DNA from: Aestuariivivens insulae
Lineage (GTDB): Bacteria; Bacteroidota; Bacteroidia; Flavobacteriales; Flavobacteriaceae
DNA length: 64,000 nucleotides
Direction of reading: 5' to 3'
NCBI RefSeq assembly: GCF_022662195.1
Contig: NZ_JAKMCS010000006.1
Coordinates: 27,421 to 91,420 of the forward strand
The position numbers were made by a program, and so were the translations under genes. The notes below the pieces were generated by a model. It worked only from the letters and a program-made list of their open reading frames with translations. It ran no database searches and was not told the DNA's origin. Numbering within the stretch: position 1 is the first letter of the stretch; each line of letters starts with the position of its first letter. Below are positions 54,892 through 63,931 of the stretch, in pieces.

Positions 54892-55860
54892 TTATTTCTT
54901 AAAAATAGCATACACAGGAAAATGGTCGCTATAGCCGCCCTTATATTTTTTTCCGAGATAGGTTCTAAAGGGAGACCCTTTATAAGGCCCATGAAAGAGT
55001 TTTAAAAAGTCTTCATCAAAAATGTCGGCCTTAAAAAATTCATAGTTTTGGTTAGAGCTTTTTAAAAAGTTAATGGTAAAGAAAATTTGATCGAACAGGC
55101 TCCACTTTCTGTTATGGTATACAGAGCCCCTACTATAGGAGCGTAAGGTTTCCATGGGATTGAATAAGTTGAAATTATGGACTATTTGTTTAACGCTTAT
55201 ATTATTGGGTTCATCATTAAAATCGCCAATAACAATTATTTTAGGGTCTTCAAACTGCAATTGCAGTGTTTTTATAATGTCGCTAACTTTATTCGAGGAA
55301 GCCAAACGCTTAGTTTCGGTTTCTTTTTCGCCTTCCCGCCTGGAGGACCAGTGGTTTACAATAATATGGATTTGCTCACCATCAAGTAATCCGGTTACCA
55401 ATAAAATATCCCTTGTATAATCGGGTAAGCCATTGTCGTTTGTTAGTTGTATGGTGTAGGGTTCAGAATCAAGGACTTCAAAAGCGGTGGTATCATATAA
55501 TAAAGCGACATCAATACCACGTTCATCTGGTGAATCGTAATGTACGTAGTTGTAATTGCAGTCTTCCAAATGCTTGGAGCTAATAAGATCTTCAATAACC
55601 TTGGCATTTTCAACTTCAGCTAAGCCCACAAGTGTTGGATGTTTCCCTGTTTCATGTTTCCCAATATTGGAAATGGCAAAACCCAATTTCCTTAGCTTGT
55701 TTTCATAGCGTTTAGGAGTCCATTTTTTAGCTGATATCGGTAGAAAATCATTGTCGTTGGTATACTTATCATCAACTAAATCGAATAAGTTTTCAAGGTT
55801 GTAAAATGCAATGGTTTGCATGTTGTGATGCACTTGGAGCTGTTCTTGGTAATCTGTCAT
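54892..55860 (-). CDS. Endonuclease/exonuclease/phosphatase-family protein without signal peptide
   Basis: The 322-residue paralogue of the secreted protein at 49466-50554 shares MQTIAFYNLENLFDLVDD, LVGLAEVENAKVIEDL, SPDERGIDVALLYD, IVNHWSSRREGEKETETKR, VIGDFNDEP and GGYSDHFPVYAIF. All metal- and phosphate-binding motifs of the fold are intact. No signal peptide is visible; the chain begins MTDYQEQLQVHHN, and an internal start at Met14 is possible. It is therefore expected in the cytoplasm, unlike its paralogue. It converges on the DUF5689 gene, 55 bases apart. Confidence 0.9.
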   Translation of the reverse strand: MTDYQEQLQVHHNMQTIAFYNLENLFDLVDDKYTNDNDFLPISAKKWTPKRYENKLRKLGFAISNIGKHETGKHPTLVGLAEVENAKVIEDLISSKHLEDCNYNYVHYDSPDERGIDVALLYDTTAFEVLDSEPYTIQLTNDNGLPDYTRDILLVTGLLDGEQIHIIVNHWSSRREGEKETETKRLASSNKVSDIIKTLQLQFEDPKIIVIGDFNDEPNNISVKQIVHNFNLFNPMETLRSYSRGSVYHNRKWSLFDQIFFTINFLKSSNQNYEFFKADIFDEDFLKLFHGPYKGSPFRTYLGKKYKGGYSDHFPVYAIFKK

Positions 55861-55910
55861 AAATCAAAATTATCCCTAAAAATATAAAAATTAAAGTGGC
55901 TACAATTATG

Positions 55911-55918
55911 TAACTTTG
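55911..55918 (+). promoter_or_regulatory. Probable -7 box (TAACTTTG) for hflX
   Basis: TAACTTTG 16 bases before the hflX ATG fits TAnnTTTG. No TTTG at the expected -33 position. Confidence 0.5.
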
Positions 55919-55934
55919 TGCATTATTTTTTTAT

Positions 55935-57155
55935 ATGATTGAGAAGAAGGACATTGAGCTAGAAAAAACAGTATTAATAGGTATTATTACTAAAGATCAA
56001 GACGAAGATAAATCTAAGGAATATTTAGATGAACTGGAGTTTTTAACCTATACGGCAGGCGGTGAAGTGGTGAGACGTTTTACCCAAAAGATGGATAAGC
56101 CAGATCCTAGGACTTTTATTGGTTCTGGGAAAATGGAGGATGTGCGCCAGTTTATTGAAGACCATGAGGTTGGCACTGCTATTTTCGATGACGAACTCTC
56201 TGCAGCTCAGGAACGCAATATTAGCAAGATTCTTAATGTGAAGGTATTGGACAGGACCAATTTAATCCTCGATATTTTCGCCCAACGCGCCCAAACCAGT
56301 TATGCCAGAACACAAGTGGAATTGGCACAATGCGAATATTTGCTACCACGTTTAAGAGGGATGTGGACCCACCTTGAACGCCAAAAAGGAGGGATAGGAA
56401 TGCGTGGTCCTGGGGAAACCGAAATAGAAACCGATAGACGTATTGTTCGCGATAAAATAGCCTTGCTTAAAGAGCGTATTAAAACCATAGATAAACAAAT
56501 GGCGGTACAGCGTGGCAATCGAGGCAAAATGGTTCGTGTGGCTTTGGTAGGATATACCAATGTTGGGAAGTCTACCTTAATGAACGTGATTAGTAAAAGT
56601 GAAGTCTTCGCAGAAAACAAGTTGTTTGCAACGCTCGATACTACGGTAAGAAAAGTGGTTATTCAAAACCTGCCCTTTTTGTTAAGTGACACGGTAGGGT
56701 TTATTCGCAAATTACCTACCCAATTGGTCGAAAGCTTTAAAAGTACTTTAGATGAGGTTAGGGAAGCCGATTTATTATTGCACGTGGTAGATATTTCACA
56801 TCCTAATTTTGAAGAGCATATAGAGTCTGTAAACAAAATTTTAGGTGAGATTGACAGTAGCGATAAACCAACGATTATGGTGTTCAACAAAATAGATGCT
56901 TATAAAGCGGAGCCTTTTGATGATACCGACTTAGAAATCGAAAAAACGGAGCGGCATTATACCTTAGAAGAATGGAAAAGTACCTGGATGAGTAAAGTGG
57001 GGAACAATGCTTTGTTTATTTCTGCGTTAAATAAGAAAAACTTAGAAGATTTTAAGAAGCGGGTTTACGATGAGGTTCGTGAAATTCACGTTACGCGTTT
57101 TCCATACAACCACTTTTTGTATCCAGACTATAATGAGGAAACAGGAGAGCTTTAA
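55935..57155 (+). CDS. hflX: GTPase HflX
   Basis: The 406-residue ribosome-associated GTPase has the HflX N-terminal domain (PDPRTFIGSGKMEDVRQFI, AIFDDELSAAQERNI, LDIFAQRAQTSYARTQVELAQ), the glycine-rich linker GGIGMRGPGETEIETDRR and a G domain with GYTNVGKST (G1), DTTVRKV, DTVGFIRKLP (G3) and NKIDAY (G4). It splits stalled ribosomes under stress. Its stop codon is two bases from the stop of the convergent YaiO gene, so the transcripts may overlap. Confidence 0.97.
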   Translation: MIEKKDIELEKTVLIGIITKDQDEDKSKEYLDELEFLTYTAGGEVVRRFTQKMDKPDPRTFIGSGKMEDVRQFIEDHEVGTAIFDDELSAAQERNISKILNVKVLDRTNLILDIFAQRAQTSYARTQVELAQCEYLLPRLRGMWTHLERQKGGIGMRGPGETEIETDRRIVRDKIALLKERIKTIDKQMAVQRGNRGKMVRVALVGYTNVGKSTLMNVISKSEVFAENKLFATLDTTVRKVVIQNLPFLLSDTVGFIRKLPTQLVESFKSTLDEVREADLLLHVVDISHPNFEEHIESVNKILGEIDSSDKPTIMVFNKIDAYKAEPFDDTDLEIEKTERHYTLEEWKSTWMSKVGNNALFISALNKKNLEDFKKRVYDEVREIHVTRFPYNHFLYPDYNEETGEL

Positions 57156-57157
57156 AC

Positions 57158-58408
57158 TTACCTAAACTTAATATTCCAGGATAAGCCAATGTCGAAAATC
57201 CAGAAATAGTTACCGGGATCAAAACTAATTTCTTGATGCACCACACCAGAACGGATGCCCCAAGCATTTTTATCATTTTTGGAAGTGAAAAAATAGCCTA
57301 AGTTTAGTTTTTGGGATTTTAGGTTGATAATGGCGTTTTCGTTGTCTTCGAATGCGAATCTGTAAACTTCTGGAGAAAACCCAATGCCACCATCAATGCT
57401 AAAATAGTTATTGGCATCTTTTCTGTACTTTCTGTAGTTTAAAGTTCCAGATAAACTCGAGCCAGAATCGCTAGGCGTAAGGTATGAACGGAAAGACCAG
57501 TAACTATTACCCGTGTACCATCCAACAGATCCAGTATAAATAGTAGTGGTTTCACTGTATTGCAATGCTCTAAAACCTAAAGAAGCTTCAAAGCTTTTGG
57601 GGAGTGATTTGTAAAGCTCGGCACCGTATCGAATATCTGGATATAAAAATGAATTTGACACCCCGAAATTAGCATAGGCATATAAGCCTTTTGTGATTTT
57701 TGGGTATAGGTCGATTTCAAATTGAACGCCATTTTCAGAAAAGCGTCTGCTAAAATTTACTTTTGCATTTAAGCTTCCGTATTTTGTTTGTCGGCCATAT
57801 TGTACTAAATAATATTGCATGGGATCAAAGACTTCAGAATATATTTCTACTGAAGATCGTATTCCAATAGAGTTGCGACTTAATTTAAGAGTTAAACTGT
57901 TATTGTAGTTTTTGGCCTTTTCATGGGTTGGGTGTTTCGATAGTAAATAGGTTATGGTTTCCAATGCCGTTTCGGGTTTACCCAGATCTTCTTCTGCACT
58001 GGCTTTTAAGTATAATAAATCTGGGTTATCGGGAAAATGCTTTAAAGCTTCATTTGCCATTTTTAGGGCATCGAAAGGCGCATCGTCATACAACTCGTTT
58101 TTAATGGCTGCTTCCCAAGTATCTTTACGGTCTGGGTCGTTTTTTAATACATATTCGAACGCTTCTCTGGCATTTTTGTAATCGCCGTCCCAGGAATAGG
58201 TGCTTGCTAAAAATGAACGGATATCATGGTAATTGGGATACTTTGTTAATATTAACCTTAAGGTGTCCTGTGCTTGTTTCCGTTGTTTGTTAAAAGCGAG
58301 CTCTCGGGCAACCTTAAAAGCAGCATCAGGGTCGCCATTAAATGTTTTTTGTTGACCGTAAAAACAAAAAGTAGTTACAAAAAATAATATAAATAGGAGT
58401 TTATTCAT
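57158..58408 (-). CDS. YaiO-family outer-membrane beta-barrel with N-terminal TPRs
   Basis: The 416-residue protein has a signal peptide (cleavage near FYG-Q, residue 18-19), tetratricopeptide repeats at about 24-165 (AFKVARELAFNKQRKQAQDTL, SWDGDYKNAREAFEYVL, NPDLLYLKASAEEDLG) and a C-terminal barrel of about 230 residues (SVEIYSEVFDPMQYYLVQYGR) ending in WIFDIGLSWNIKFR. TPRs plus barrel is the layout of exopolysaccharide secretins such as PgaA, and it is last in an operon with a GT2 synthase and a phosphoglycerol transferase. It probably exports the polymer through the outer membrane. Its TPR module is homologous to the one at the end of the upstream protein. Confidence 0.85.
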   Translation of the reverse strand: MNKLLFILFFVTTFCFYGQQKTFNGDPDAAFKVARELAFNKQRKQAQDTLRLILTKYPNYHDIRSFLASTYSWDGDYKNAREAFEYVLKNDPDRKDTWEAAIKNELYDDAPFDALKMANEALKHFPDNPDLLYLKASAEEDLGKPETALETITYLLSKHPTHEKAKNYNNSLTLKLSRNSIGIRSSVEIYSEVFDPMQYYLVQYGRQTKYGSLNAKVNFSRRFSENGVQFEIDLYPKITKGLYAYANFGVSNSFLYPDIRYGAELYKSLPKSFEASLGFRALQYSETTTIYTGSVGWYTGNSYWSFRSYLTPSDSGSSLSGTLNYRKYRKDANNYFSIDGGIGFSPEVYRFAFEDNENAIINLKSQKLNLGYFFTSKNDKNAWGIRSGVVHQEISFDPGNYFWIFDIGLSWNIKFR

Positions 58409-58426
58409 CTTGGCTAGGAGCCTTTA

Positions 58427-60841
58427 CTATAAGGCTTTTTTAAATGTTAAGTATTCAGAATGGTTTGGGTGTGTTTTAATAAGGCTATCTATAACGATGT
58501 TAGCTCGTTTAGCATTTTCCAAGCGTTTATAGGCATGGGCCATTTTAAAACCTAAAGCAGGGTTTGCAATGTTGTTTTTTAAGGCTTGAGTATAAATTGC
58601 TTCCGACTTTTCTTCTTGTTCAGACCACCAGTATAGATCCAACAACGCGAGATAACTGTCGTAGTAATAAGGTGTTCGTTTAATAACATTCAATAATTCT
58701 GTTTCAGCATTAGCATAATCGCCATCCCAAGCCAATGTGCGACCTTTTAAGGTTCTGGCATCCGAATGGTTGGGCAGTTCGTTCAAAATGTAATCGCATA
58801 ATAATCGGGCCGTATCCCGTTCTTTTTTAAACGCTTTGTCCCGGGCAATTTCAAATGTTTGATCGAAGTTTAGACCATTGGTTAACGTATTGATCATGGC
58901 AAGTTGTTCTTGCGAAAAATCAATGCTTGGTTTTACATAAATATTAAGTGAATCTGGAAAAATTTTATTACGCTGTGTTACGTAGACATTCATTTTTTTA
59001 AAAGCCATTAAAGAGTCGGCCATAGATTTTATAATGGCCTCTTCTGTAACTTTATAGGTTCCAAAGTTTTCATTGACTTTATAGAGTTCCCCATCAGAAT
59101 ATAAGTAGTCTTTATACATAAAGTCATTAATACTGCCCTTGTAACGCATTAGCGGTATTTTGTGGATGTTTCTAAAGGTTTTGGAGGTATCTAAACCATC
59201 GCCCATCCAGGCAGTCTCTCCTATATCGTTAAATTTATAGTTCGTTTTTAAAAACGAAAGTAAGCTGGGTGCTACATCCCAATGTGATGACACCGATTTG
59301 AATTTTTCCGGGTGCTTCAACATAGGGCTATAGATGTACAAAGGCACATGAAATCGACATAGCTTGTCCTTTTGAGCTATGGGAATGAGTCTGTGGTCGC
59401 CGGTAATTATAAAAATAGTATTGCTGAAATCTTCCCTTTTAGCATAGGCATTCATAAAATCCTTGATACTGTTGTCGGTGTAAAACAAGCTAGTGTAAAT
59501 GTCCTTGTGCGCTATAATATCTTCTTTAGGAAGGTTTAAATTAGCGGTTGAATTTAAGATATTGTCCACCTTTGTTTCGTAAAAAGGTTTGTTGGGAAAA
59601 TTAAAAGGCTCGTGGTTAGATAGTGTCATAATAATATCTAACCTTGGTTGCTTATTCCCATCTAATGAAGCCAGGGTTTTTTTGAATATTTCTGCATCTG
59701 GATAACCCCAGGAGAAGCCTCCGGAATTGGCTTCCGTTTTTATGTATTCCGGGCCATATTTGTTTTCATCAATAACATGGTCAATGTCATTATATTCAAA
59801 AAAGTTAATCTTTTTATCGAAGCTGGATTGGTCCCCCGAATAATAGGAGGTTGTATAACCATTAGCTTTTAGTGCGCTAATAAGGGATATATGGGATGGC
59901 GTTTTGGGCAGTTCTAAAAAGCCTGTCTCTCCAAAAGGCAAGGATCCCAATAAGGAGGGTATAACACCAAATGTACGCCCTGTTGTGCTTAAAAAATTCT
60001 CCCAATACAACGATTTTGAAATTAGGCCGTCTAAATAGGGGGTAAAGCCACTATAAGTTTGGTCTCCTATAAATTCACTTCCAAGACCTTCTACTATTAT
60101 GATGACTATGTTTGGCTTTTCCTCTTTAATGTTGAAAAATGGCGTCAACACATCTTTTGTGTCATTAAATGGCTTTAGTAAAGGGTAGTCGTTTCTGTTT
60201 GAAAGATTATAGGCATTTAATTGTCTTTTTTCGGTTTGAAATTTTATAATATCCTGTGTTAAAAAGGCGATTTTGTTTTGAAACTTTGCTTCAGATGTAT
60301 TGGGAAGTACTAATTTCAAACTTCCGGAGATCAAAATTAAAAGTGCTCCGGTTGCAATCAGCGCTCTATTGTTGGCGTACTTATTAATTATTTTAAATAT
60401 GAAAAAGAATAGTGCAGGGAATAGTATAAAAGGAATAAAGTAAGTGATAGAGAACGATTCTGAAGCTGAAACGGTATTAAAAATATCGTCAATTGAATAG
60501 CCCAACAAATCGGCTCCCAAATTTATTAAGGTGGTAAGGCTGTATTTTACCAATGCAAACTGGATTATTACAATACAAGTAAATAATATCTTGATGATGG
60601 TGTAAGACCATGTTTTAGCGAGATCATTAATGAGGATGTATAAGGGGGCAAATAGAACGCTTATGATAAGGCCACACCAAAAGTCGTTAACTAATTTTAT
60701 TAGTAACGCTAATAAAATATTGGTATAAGTTGTATTGGAAACAATAAGCTCATACAAACTAGAAAACCATAGAGCAGCGATAAGGGCGAAGCTTAATTGG
60801 AGGTATTTGTAAATGTCTTTGGTTTGAAAACTAAATGTCAT
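58427..60841 (-). CDS. LTA-synthase-like phosphoglycerol transferase with C-terminal TPR domain
   Basis: The 804-residue protein has about five membrane segments (16-40, 43-72, 82-105, 130-150, 158-178), then an extracytoplasmic sulfatase/LTA-synthase domain from about 245: IVIIIVEGLGSEF with metal ligand Glu251, the catalytic-threonine region STTGRTFGVIP (Thr290), MTLSNHEPF and IITGDHRLIP. Such enzymes transfer glycerol-phosphate to lipids or glycans, or ethanolamine phosphate in related families. From about 659 to the end lies a TPR region (FEIARDKAF, AWDGDYANAETEL, ALGFKMAHAYKRLENAKRA) that is not part of LTA synthases. It is 18 bases upstream of the YaiO gene. Confidence 0.9.
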   Translation of the reverse strand: MTFSFQTKDIYKYLQLSFALIAALWFSSLYELIVSNTTYTNILLALLIKLVNDFWCGLIISVLFAPLYILINDLAKTWSYTIIKILFTCIVIIQFALVKYSLTTLINLGADLLGYSIDDIFNTVSASESFSITYFIPFILFPALFFFIFKIINKYANNRALIATGALLILISGSLKLVLPNTSEAKFQNKIAFLTQDIIKFQTEKRQLNAYNLSNRNDYPLLKPFNDTKDVLTPFFNIKEEKPNIVIIIVEGLGSEFIGDQTYSGFTPYLDGLISKSLYWENFLSTTGRTFGVIPSLLGSLPFGETGFLELPKTPSHISLISALKANGYTTSYYSGDQSSFDKKINFFEYNDIDHVIDENKYGPEYIKTEANSGGFSWGYPDAEIFKKTLASLDGNKQPRLDIIMTLSNHEPFNFPNKPFYETKVDNILNSTANLNLPKEDIIAHKDIYTSLFYTDNSIKDFMNAYAKREDFSNTIFIITGDHRLIPIAQKDKLCRFHVPLYIYSPMLKHPEKFKSVSSHWDVAPSLLSFLKTNYKFNDIGETAWMGDGLDTSKTFRNIHKIPLMRYKGSINDFMYKDYLYSDGELYKVNENFGTYKVTEEAIIKSMADSLMAFKKMNVYVTQRNKIFPDSLNIYVKPSIDFSQEQLAMINTLTNGLNFDQTFEIARDKAFKKERDTARLLCDYILNELPNHSDARTLKGRTLAWDGDYANAETELLNVIKRTPYYYDSYLALLDLYWWSEQEEKSEAIYTQALKNNIANPALGFKMAHAYKRLENAKRANIVIDSLIKTHPNHSEYLTFKKAL

Positions 60842-60869
60842 GAATTAATTTTTTTGAAAGCAACTTTGA

Positions 60870-62300
60870 TTAAACGGTTACCAGTCCTTTTCTTACCATA
60901 CTTCCCCATTTCTTTTTCTTATTGAAGAAGTAATCGAAATTCCCGCGAATTGCGGCGTATAATATAAATGGATGTAGCAAGAAAGGTTCTAAAGCACTTA
61001 GTAGTACCAGTTTAATACCGGTGCCTTTCTTTTTGTATTGATGAAAGGTTAACTCTTCCGAATAAATAGCGATAATAGAAAACAATACAGAGAACATGTA
61101 GGACAGGACTAAAAATGCTAATGCGTATTCCCATTTCACTTCTTGTAGAACAATTAAAATAGCAAAGTAAATAAGACCAATAACTTCTATAATTGGAGCC
61201 AGACGTTCAAAAATGAGCCAATAGGGATAGCTTAGCATGCCAAAGGATCCATATTTGGGGTTAAATCCAATTTTCCTATGCTTTTTTAAAGTTTCTATCG
61301 TGCCCCTAGTCCATCGGTTACGTTGGGAAATAAATATTTTATAACTGTCTGGAGCTTCTGTCCAGCACAAAGGATCAGGAATATAAGAAACCCTGTATTT
61401 TTCATTTTTCTCCTCCATATAGCGCCGCATACGAACAATAATTTCCATGTCCTCACCAACGGTATTAGTGTCGTATCCGCCCACTGCAATAGCTATTTCC
61501 TTATCAAATATCCCGAAAGCTCCAGAGATAACCAATAATCCATTTAATCGGCTCCATGCCATACGCCCCAGTAAAAAGGCTCTTAAATATTCTAAGATCT
61601 GTGACTGTACCAGTAAATTCTTCGGTAAATTAACATCTATTAGTTTACCACCACGAATAATGCATGAATTGGCAATTCTAATAACACCACCGGCAGCAAT
61701 GACCCTAGTGTTTGTTTCATCTAGAAAAGGTTTTATCATTTTTTGCAGAGCGTCTTCCAGTAATAAGCAATCCACATCTATACAAGCAACATATTTACTT
61801 TTGCTAATGTTCAATCCCATGTTTAGGGCATCTGCTTTACCCCCATTTTCTTTATCCACTACCATAAGTTTTTCGAAAGCAGGGTTTTTGGATTTGAAAA
61901 CCCCGGCACGCAGCGGTTTGGTTTTTATTTTCTCATTAACGATATAGTCTATTTTTTCTAAGTCGTAAGCTTCAATGAGTTTTTCTAAACTATCATCCTT
62001 ACTACCATCGTTTACTATAATAACATTGTAGTTTACATAGTGGTTGGATAAAAGCGACCTCACATTTTCAACCACGTTAAGACTTTCGTTATAGGCAGGG
62101 GCAATAATAGTTATGGAAGGCGACATGGCAGAGGATAAAATATCCTTATAATGAACAAAACTGTTTTTTTTAAGGTATTCGAGTGTTTCCTTTCCTGAAA
62201 TTATCGATAATATAATATAGGAGACAATAGCTAGGAAAGCATATCCAAAAAACAAGTAATGCAGTATTTGTAAAATGATTTTTACGGTACTAGTATCCAT
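60870..62300 (-). CDS. Family 2 glycosyltransferase (processive polysaccharide synthase)
   Basis: The 476-residue membrane protein has an N-terminal helix (about 10-33), a GT-A domain with UDP-binding Asp98 (IVNDGSKDDS), DxD Asp175-Asp177 (CIDVDC), the catalytic-base motif GED at 282-284 and QRNRW at 326-330, then three or four C-terminal helices (363-455). The D,DxD,GED,QxxRW set is that of processive synthases such as PgaC, cellulose and hyaluronan synthase. The product is not predicted. It follows the HEAT-protein gene by two bases and precedes the LTA-synthase-like gene by 28. Confidence 0.93.
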   Translation of the reverse strand: MDTSTVKIILQILHYLFFGYAFLAIVSYIILSIISGKETLEYLKKNSFVHYKDILSSAMSPSITIIAPAYNESLNVVENVRSLLSNHYVNYNVIIVNDGSKDDSLEKLIEAYDLEKIDYIVNEKIKTKPLRAGVFKSKNPAFEKLMVVDKENGGKADALNMGLNISKSKYVACIDVDCLLLEDALQKMIKPFLDETNTRVIAAGGVIRIANSCIIRGGKLIDVNLPKNLLVQSQILEYLRAFLLGRMAWSRLNGLLVISGAFGIFDKEIAIAVGGYDTNTVGEDMEIIVRMRRYMEEKNEKYRVSYIPDPLCWTEAPDSYKIFISQRNRWTRGTIETLKKHRKIGFNPKYGSFGMLSYPYWLIFERLAPIIEVIGLIYFAILIVLQEVKWEYALAFLVLSYMFSVLFSIIAIYSEELTFHQYKKKGTGIKLVLLSALEPFLLHPFILYAAIRGNFDYFFNKKKKWGSMVRKGLVTV

Positions 62301-62302
62301 AG

Positions 62303-63406
62303 TTATAAGGTGTTTACTAATTTTATCATGGACGAGTCTTTCTCGGTTGTGGTTGTTTCGCTCAATCCCATATATTTATCAATATTGATGGATTTCAATA
62401 TTTTAAGGGCTAAAAGCTGGATTTCAAAGTTTTTATGGAACAGGTATTTTTCAACAAAAGGCTCGTCTGAAGGCATTACTAATTTCTCCAGCATACCAAA
62501 GAAACAAATTTGCTCTTCTAAACTCAGGTCATTAAAGTTAGCCTTTAATAGTTCTTTGGCTTCAACGCCATATAGATGTGTTAATACCTGAATGGCAGAT
62601 ATTCTAATTTGTTTTTTGGGATGCGCCAACAATTCCATTAGGGTGTCCTGGACTTCAAATTGATTATAGATTTGGGCTAATTTTAAGGCAAAGAGAACAA
62701 CGGAATCATTGGTTGATTTTAACCAAGGTCTTATATCGCATATCTGTTGGTCGTCAAATTTCTGTAGGGTTTCCAATAATTGTATTTGGGCCCATTCCGA
62801 AAGCGGAGTTGTTAAATTGTTTAAAAAGGAAAGCCCTTCAAATCTAAACAAACTCACTAAATACAGCTGTGTTTCTTTGCGTACTTCACTTCTTGGGTGG
62901 TTTACAAATTTTGAAACTTTATGGTGCGCTTCATCAATTTTAAACCGTGTTAGTTCACCAATACCTTTGGCAATGATGTGCCAGCGTTTGCTTTCCAAGC
63001 GTTTTAGGGCATAATTTATTAGTCCGGTATTGTAATACAATTGTTTGATGGAGACAGACATTTCGCCTGACACTTCATTCATTAAGTTGTATAAAACGGA
63101 TATAATTATTTTTCGTTTGGACTTTATAGAAACAGATGCTTTTAACTTTTGAATGATGCTGTCTTGTAGTTCGTTAATTTTACCTGTTGTATCGCCAGAA
63201 TAAAGGTATTCTATAAGGTATGCTTCGTACTCGTTTTTAAATTGTGCATTGTCCTTATCCTTTTTTCTAAGGTGGAAACGCATTATTTTAAGATATATAG
63301 AAAGTAAAATAATGACAGATAGTAAGACACAACTTGCAATCCAAGCGACTTGAATTAACAAAGGAGATTCGTTAAAATTGGCTGAGAGGGGAAGGTTGTC
63401 TATCAT
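62303..63406 (-). CDS. Membrane-anchored HEAT-repeat protein
   Basis: The 367-residue protein starts with a short periplasmic tail, a transmembrane segment at about 16-43 (LIQVAWIASCVLLSVIILL) and a long cytoplasmic part of helical HEAT-like repeats, e.g. KGIGELTRFKIDEAHHKVSKFVNHPRSEVRKETQLYL near 150-190 and LLAHPKKQIRISAIQVLTHLYGVEAKELL near 255-285. HEAT arrays are protein-protein scaffolds. It is two bases from the GT2 gene and 25 bases from the response-regulator gene, so it may pass the regulator's phosphorylation state to the synthase; this is inference from position. Confidence 0.85.
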   Translation of the reverse strand: MIDNLPLSANFNESPLLIQVAWIASCVLLSVIILLSIYLKIMRFHLRKKDKDNAQFKNEYEAYLIEYLYSGDTTGKINELQDSIIQKLKASVSIKSKRKIIISVLYNLMNEVSGEMSVSIKQLYYNTGLINYALKRLESKRWHIIAKGIGELTRFKIDEAHHKVSKFVNHPRSEVRKETQLYLVSLFRFEGLSFLNNLTTPLSEWAQIQLLETLQKFDDQQICDIRPWLKSTNDSVVLFALKLAQIYNQFEVQDTLMELLAHPKKQIRISAIQVLTHLYGVEAKELLKANFNDLSLEEQICFFGMLEKLVMPSDEPFVEKYLFHKNFEIQLLALKILKSINIDKYMGLSETTTTEKDSSMIKLVNTL

Positions 63407-63431
63407 GAGGTGTGAGAGATGAAGAATTGAT

Positions 63432-63806
63432 TTAACTTATTGGTATTACTGTAAGTAACCGTTTTACTCTGATGACGAGTTCATTTGGGCTAAAGGGTTT
63501 GCCCATAAAATCATTAGCTCCCAAGTTGAAGGCTTTAAGCACCATTTCTTCTTGTCCTGCAGCCGAAAAAACAATAATGGGGGTGTCCATGTCAAGTTTA
63601 ATCCTTACGTGGCTAATCACTTCAAGGCCACTTATAAAGGGCATCATGATATCGGTTATAATAAGATCTGGTTCGTGTGTTTCAATAAGATCTAAGGCAT
63701 CTTTGCCATCTTTGGCCATGAATAATTCATAGCCTTCTTTTTCCAATCGAAACTTTAATAATAAGGAAAGTGTGGTATTGTCTTCGGCTAAAACAATTTT
63801 TTTCAT
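63432..63806 (-). CDS. Single-domain response regulator (CheY-like)
   Basis: The 124-residue receiver has the acidic pair Glu8-Asp9, phospho-acceptor Asp52 (ITDIMMP), Ser81 and Lys103 (GKPFSPNEL), and nothing else, so output must come through protein contact, as for CheY. No kinase gene is within the window on its side. It is the first gene of the polysaccharide operon and has the best promoter of the region upstream. Confidence 0.95.
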   Translation of the reverse strand: MKKIVLAEDNTTLSLLLKFRLEKEGYELFMAKDGKDALDLIETHEPDLIITDIMMPFISGLEVISHVRIKLDMDTPIIVFSAAGQEEMVLKAFNLGANDFMGKPFSPNELVIRVKRLLTVIPIS

Positions 63807-63900
63807 ACTCGTAGGTGTTAGTTAGTTCAAGCGATTTGGTTTCTAAAAATTAATGGTTGTTAATTCTTAGGGTTGGTTTGGTTCACGCCTTAAATCGGGT

Positions 63901-63931
63901 TAAAGATATAAAAAAATCGATGAAATGCAAA
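63901..63931 (-). promoter_or_regulatory. Promoter of the polysaccharide operon (TTTG, 19-base spacer, TATCTTTA)
   Basis: On the minus strand TTTG (63931-63928) is followed after 19 bases by TATCTTTA (63908-63901), which fits the Bacteroidota consensus TTTG-N19 to 21-TAnnTTTG with one mismatch at the end. The leader to the first gene is about 90 bases. Confidence 0.6.

Noticed and set aside
57158-63806. Lipoteichoic acid synthesis operon
   Set aside because: LTA is a Gram-positive polymer; the genes next to the LTA-synthase-like enzyme are a GT2 synthase and an outer-membrane barrel, which fits an exported polysaccharide better.
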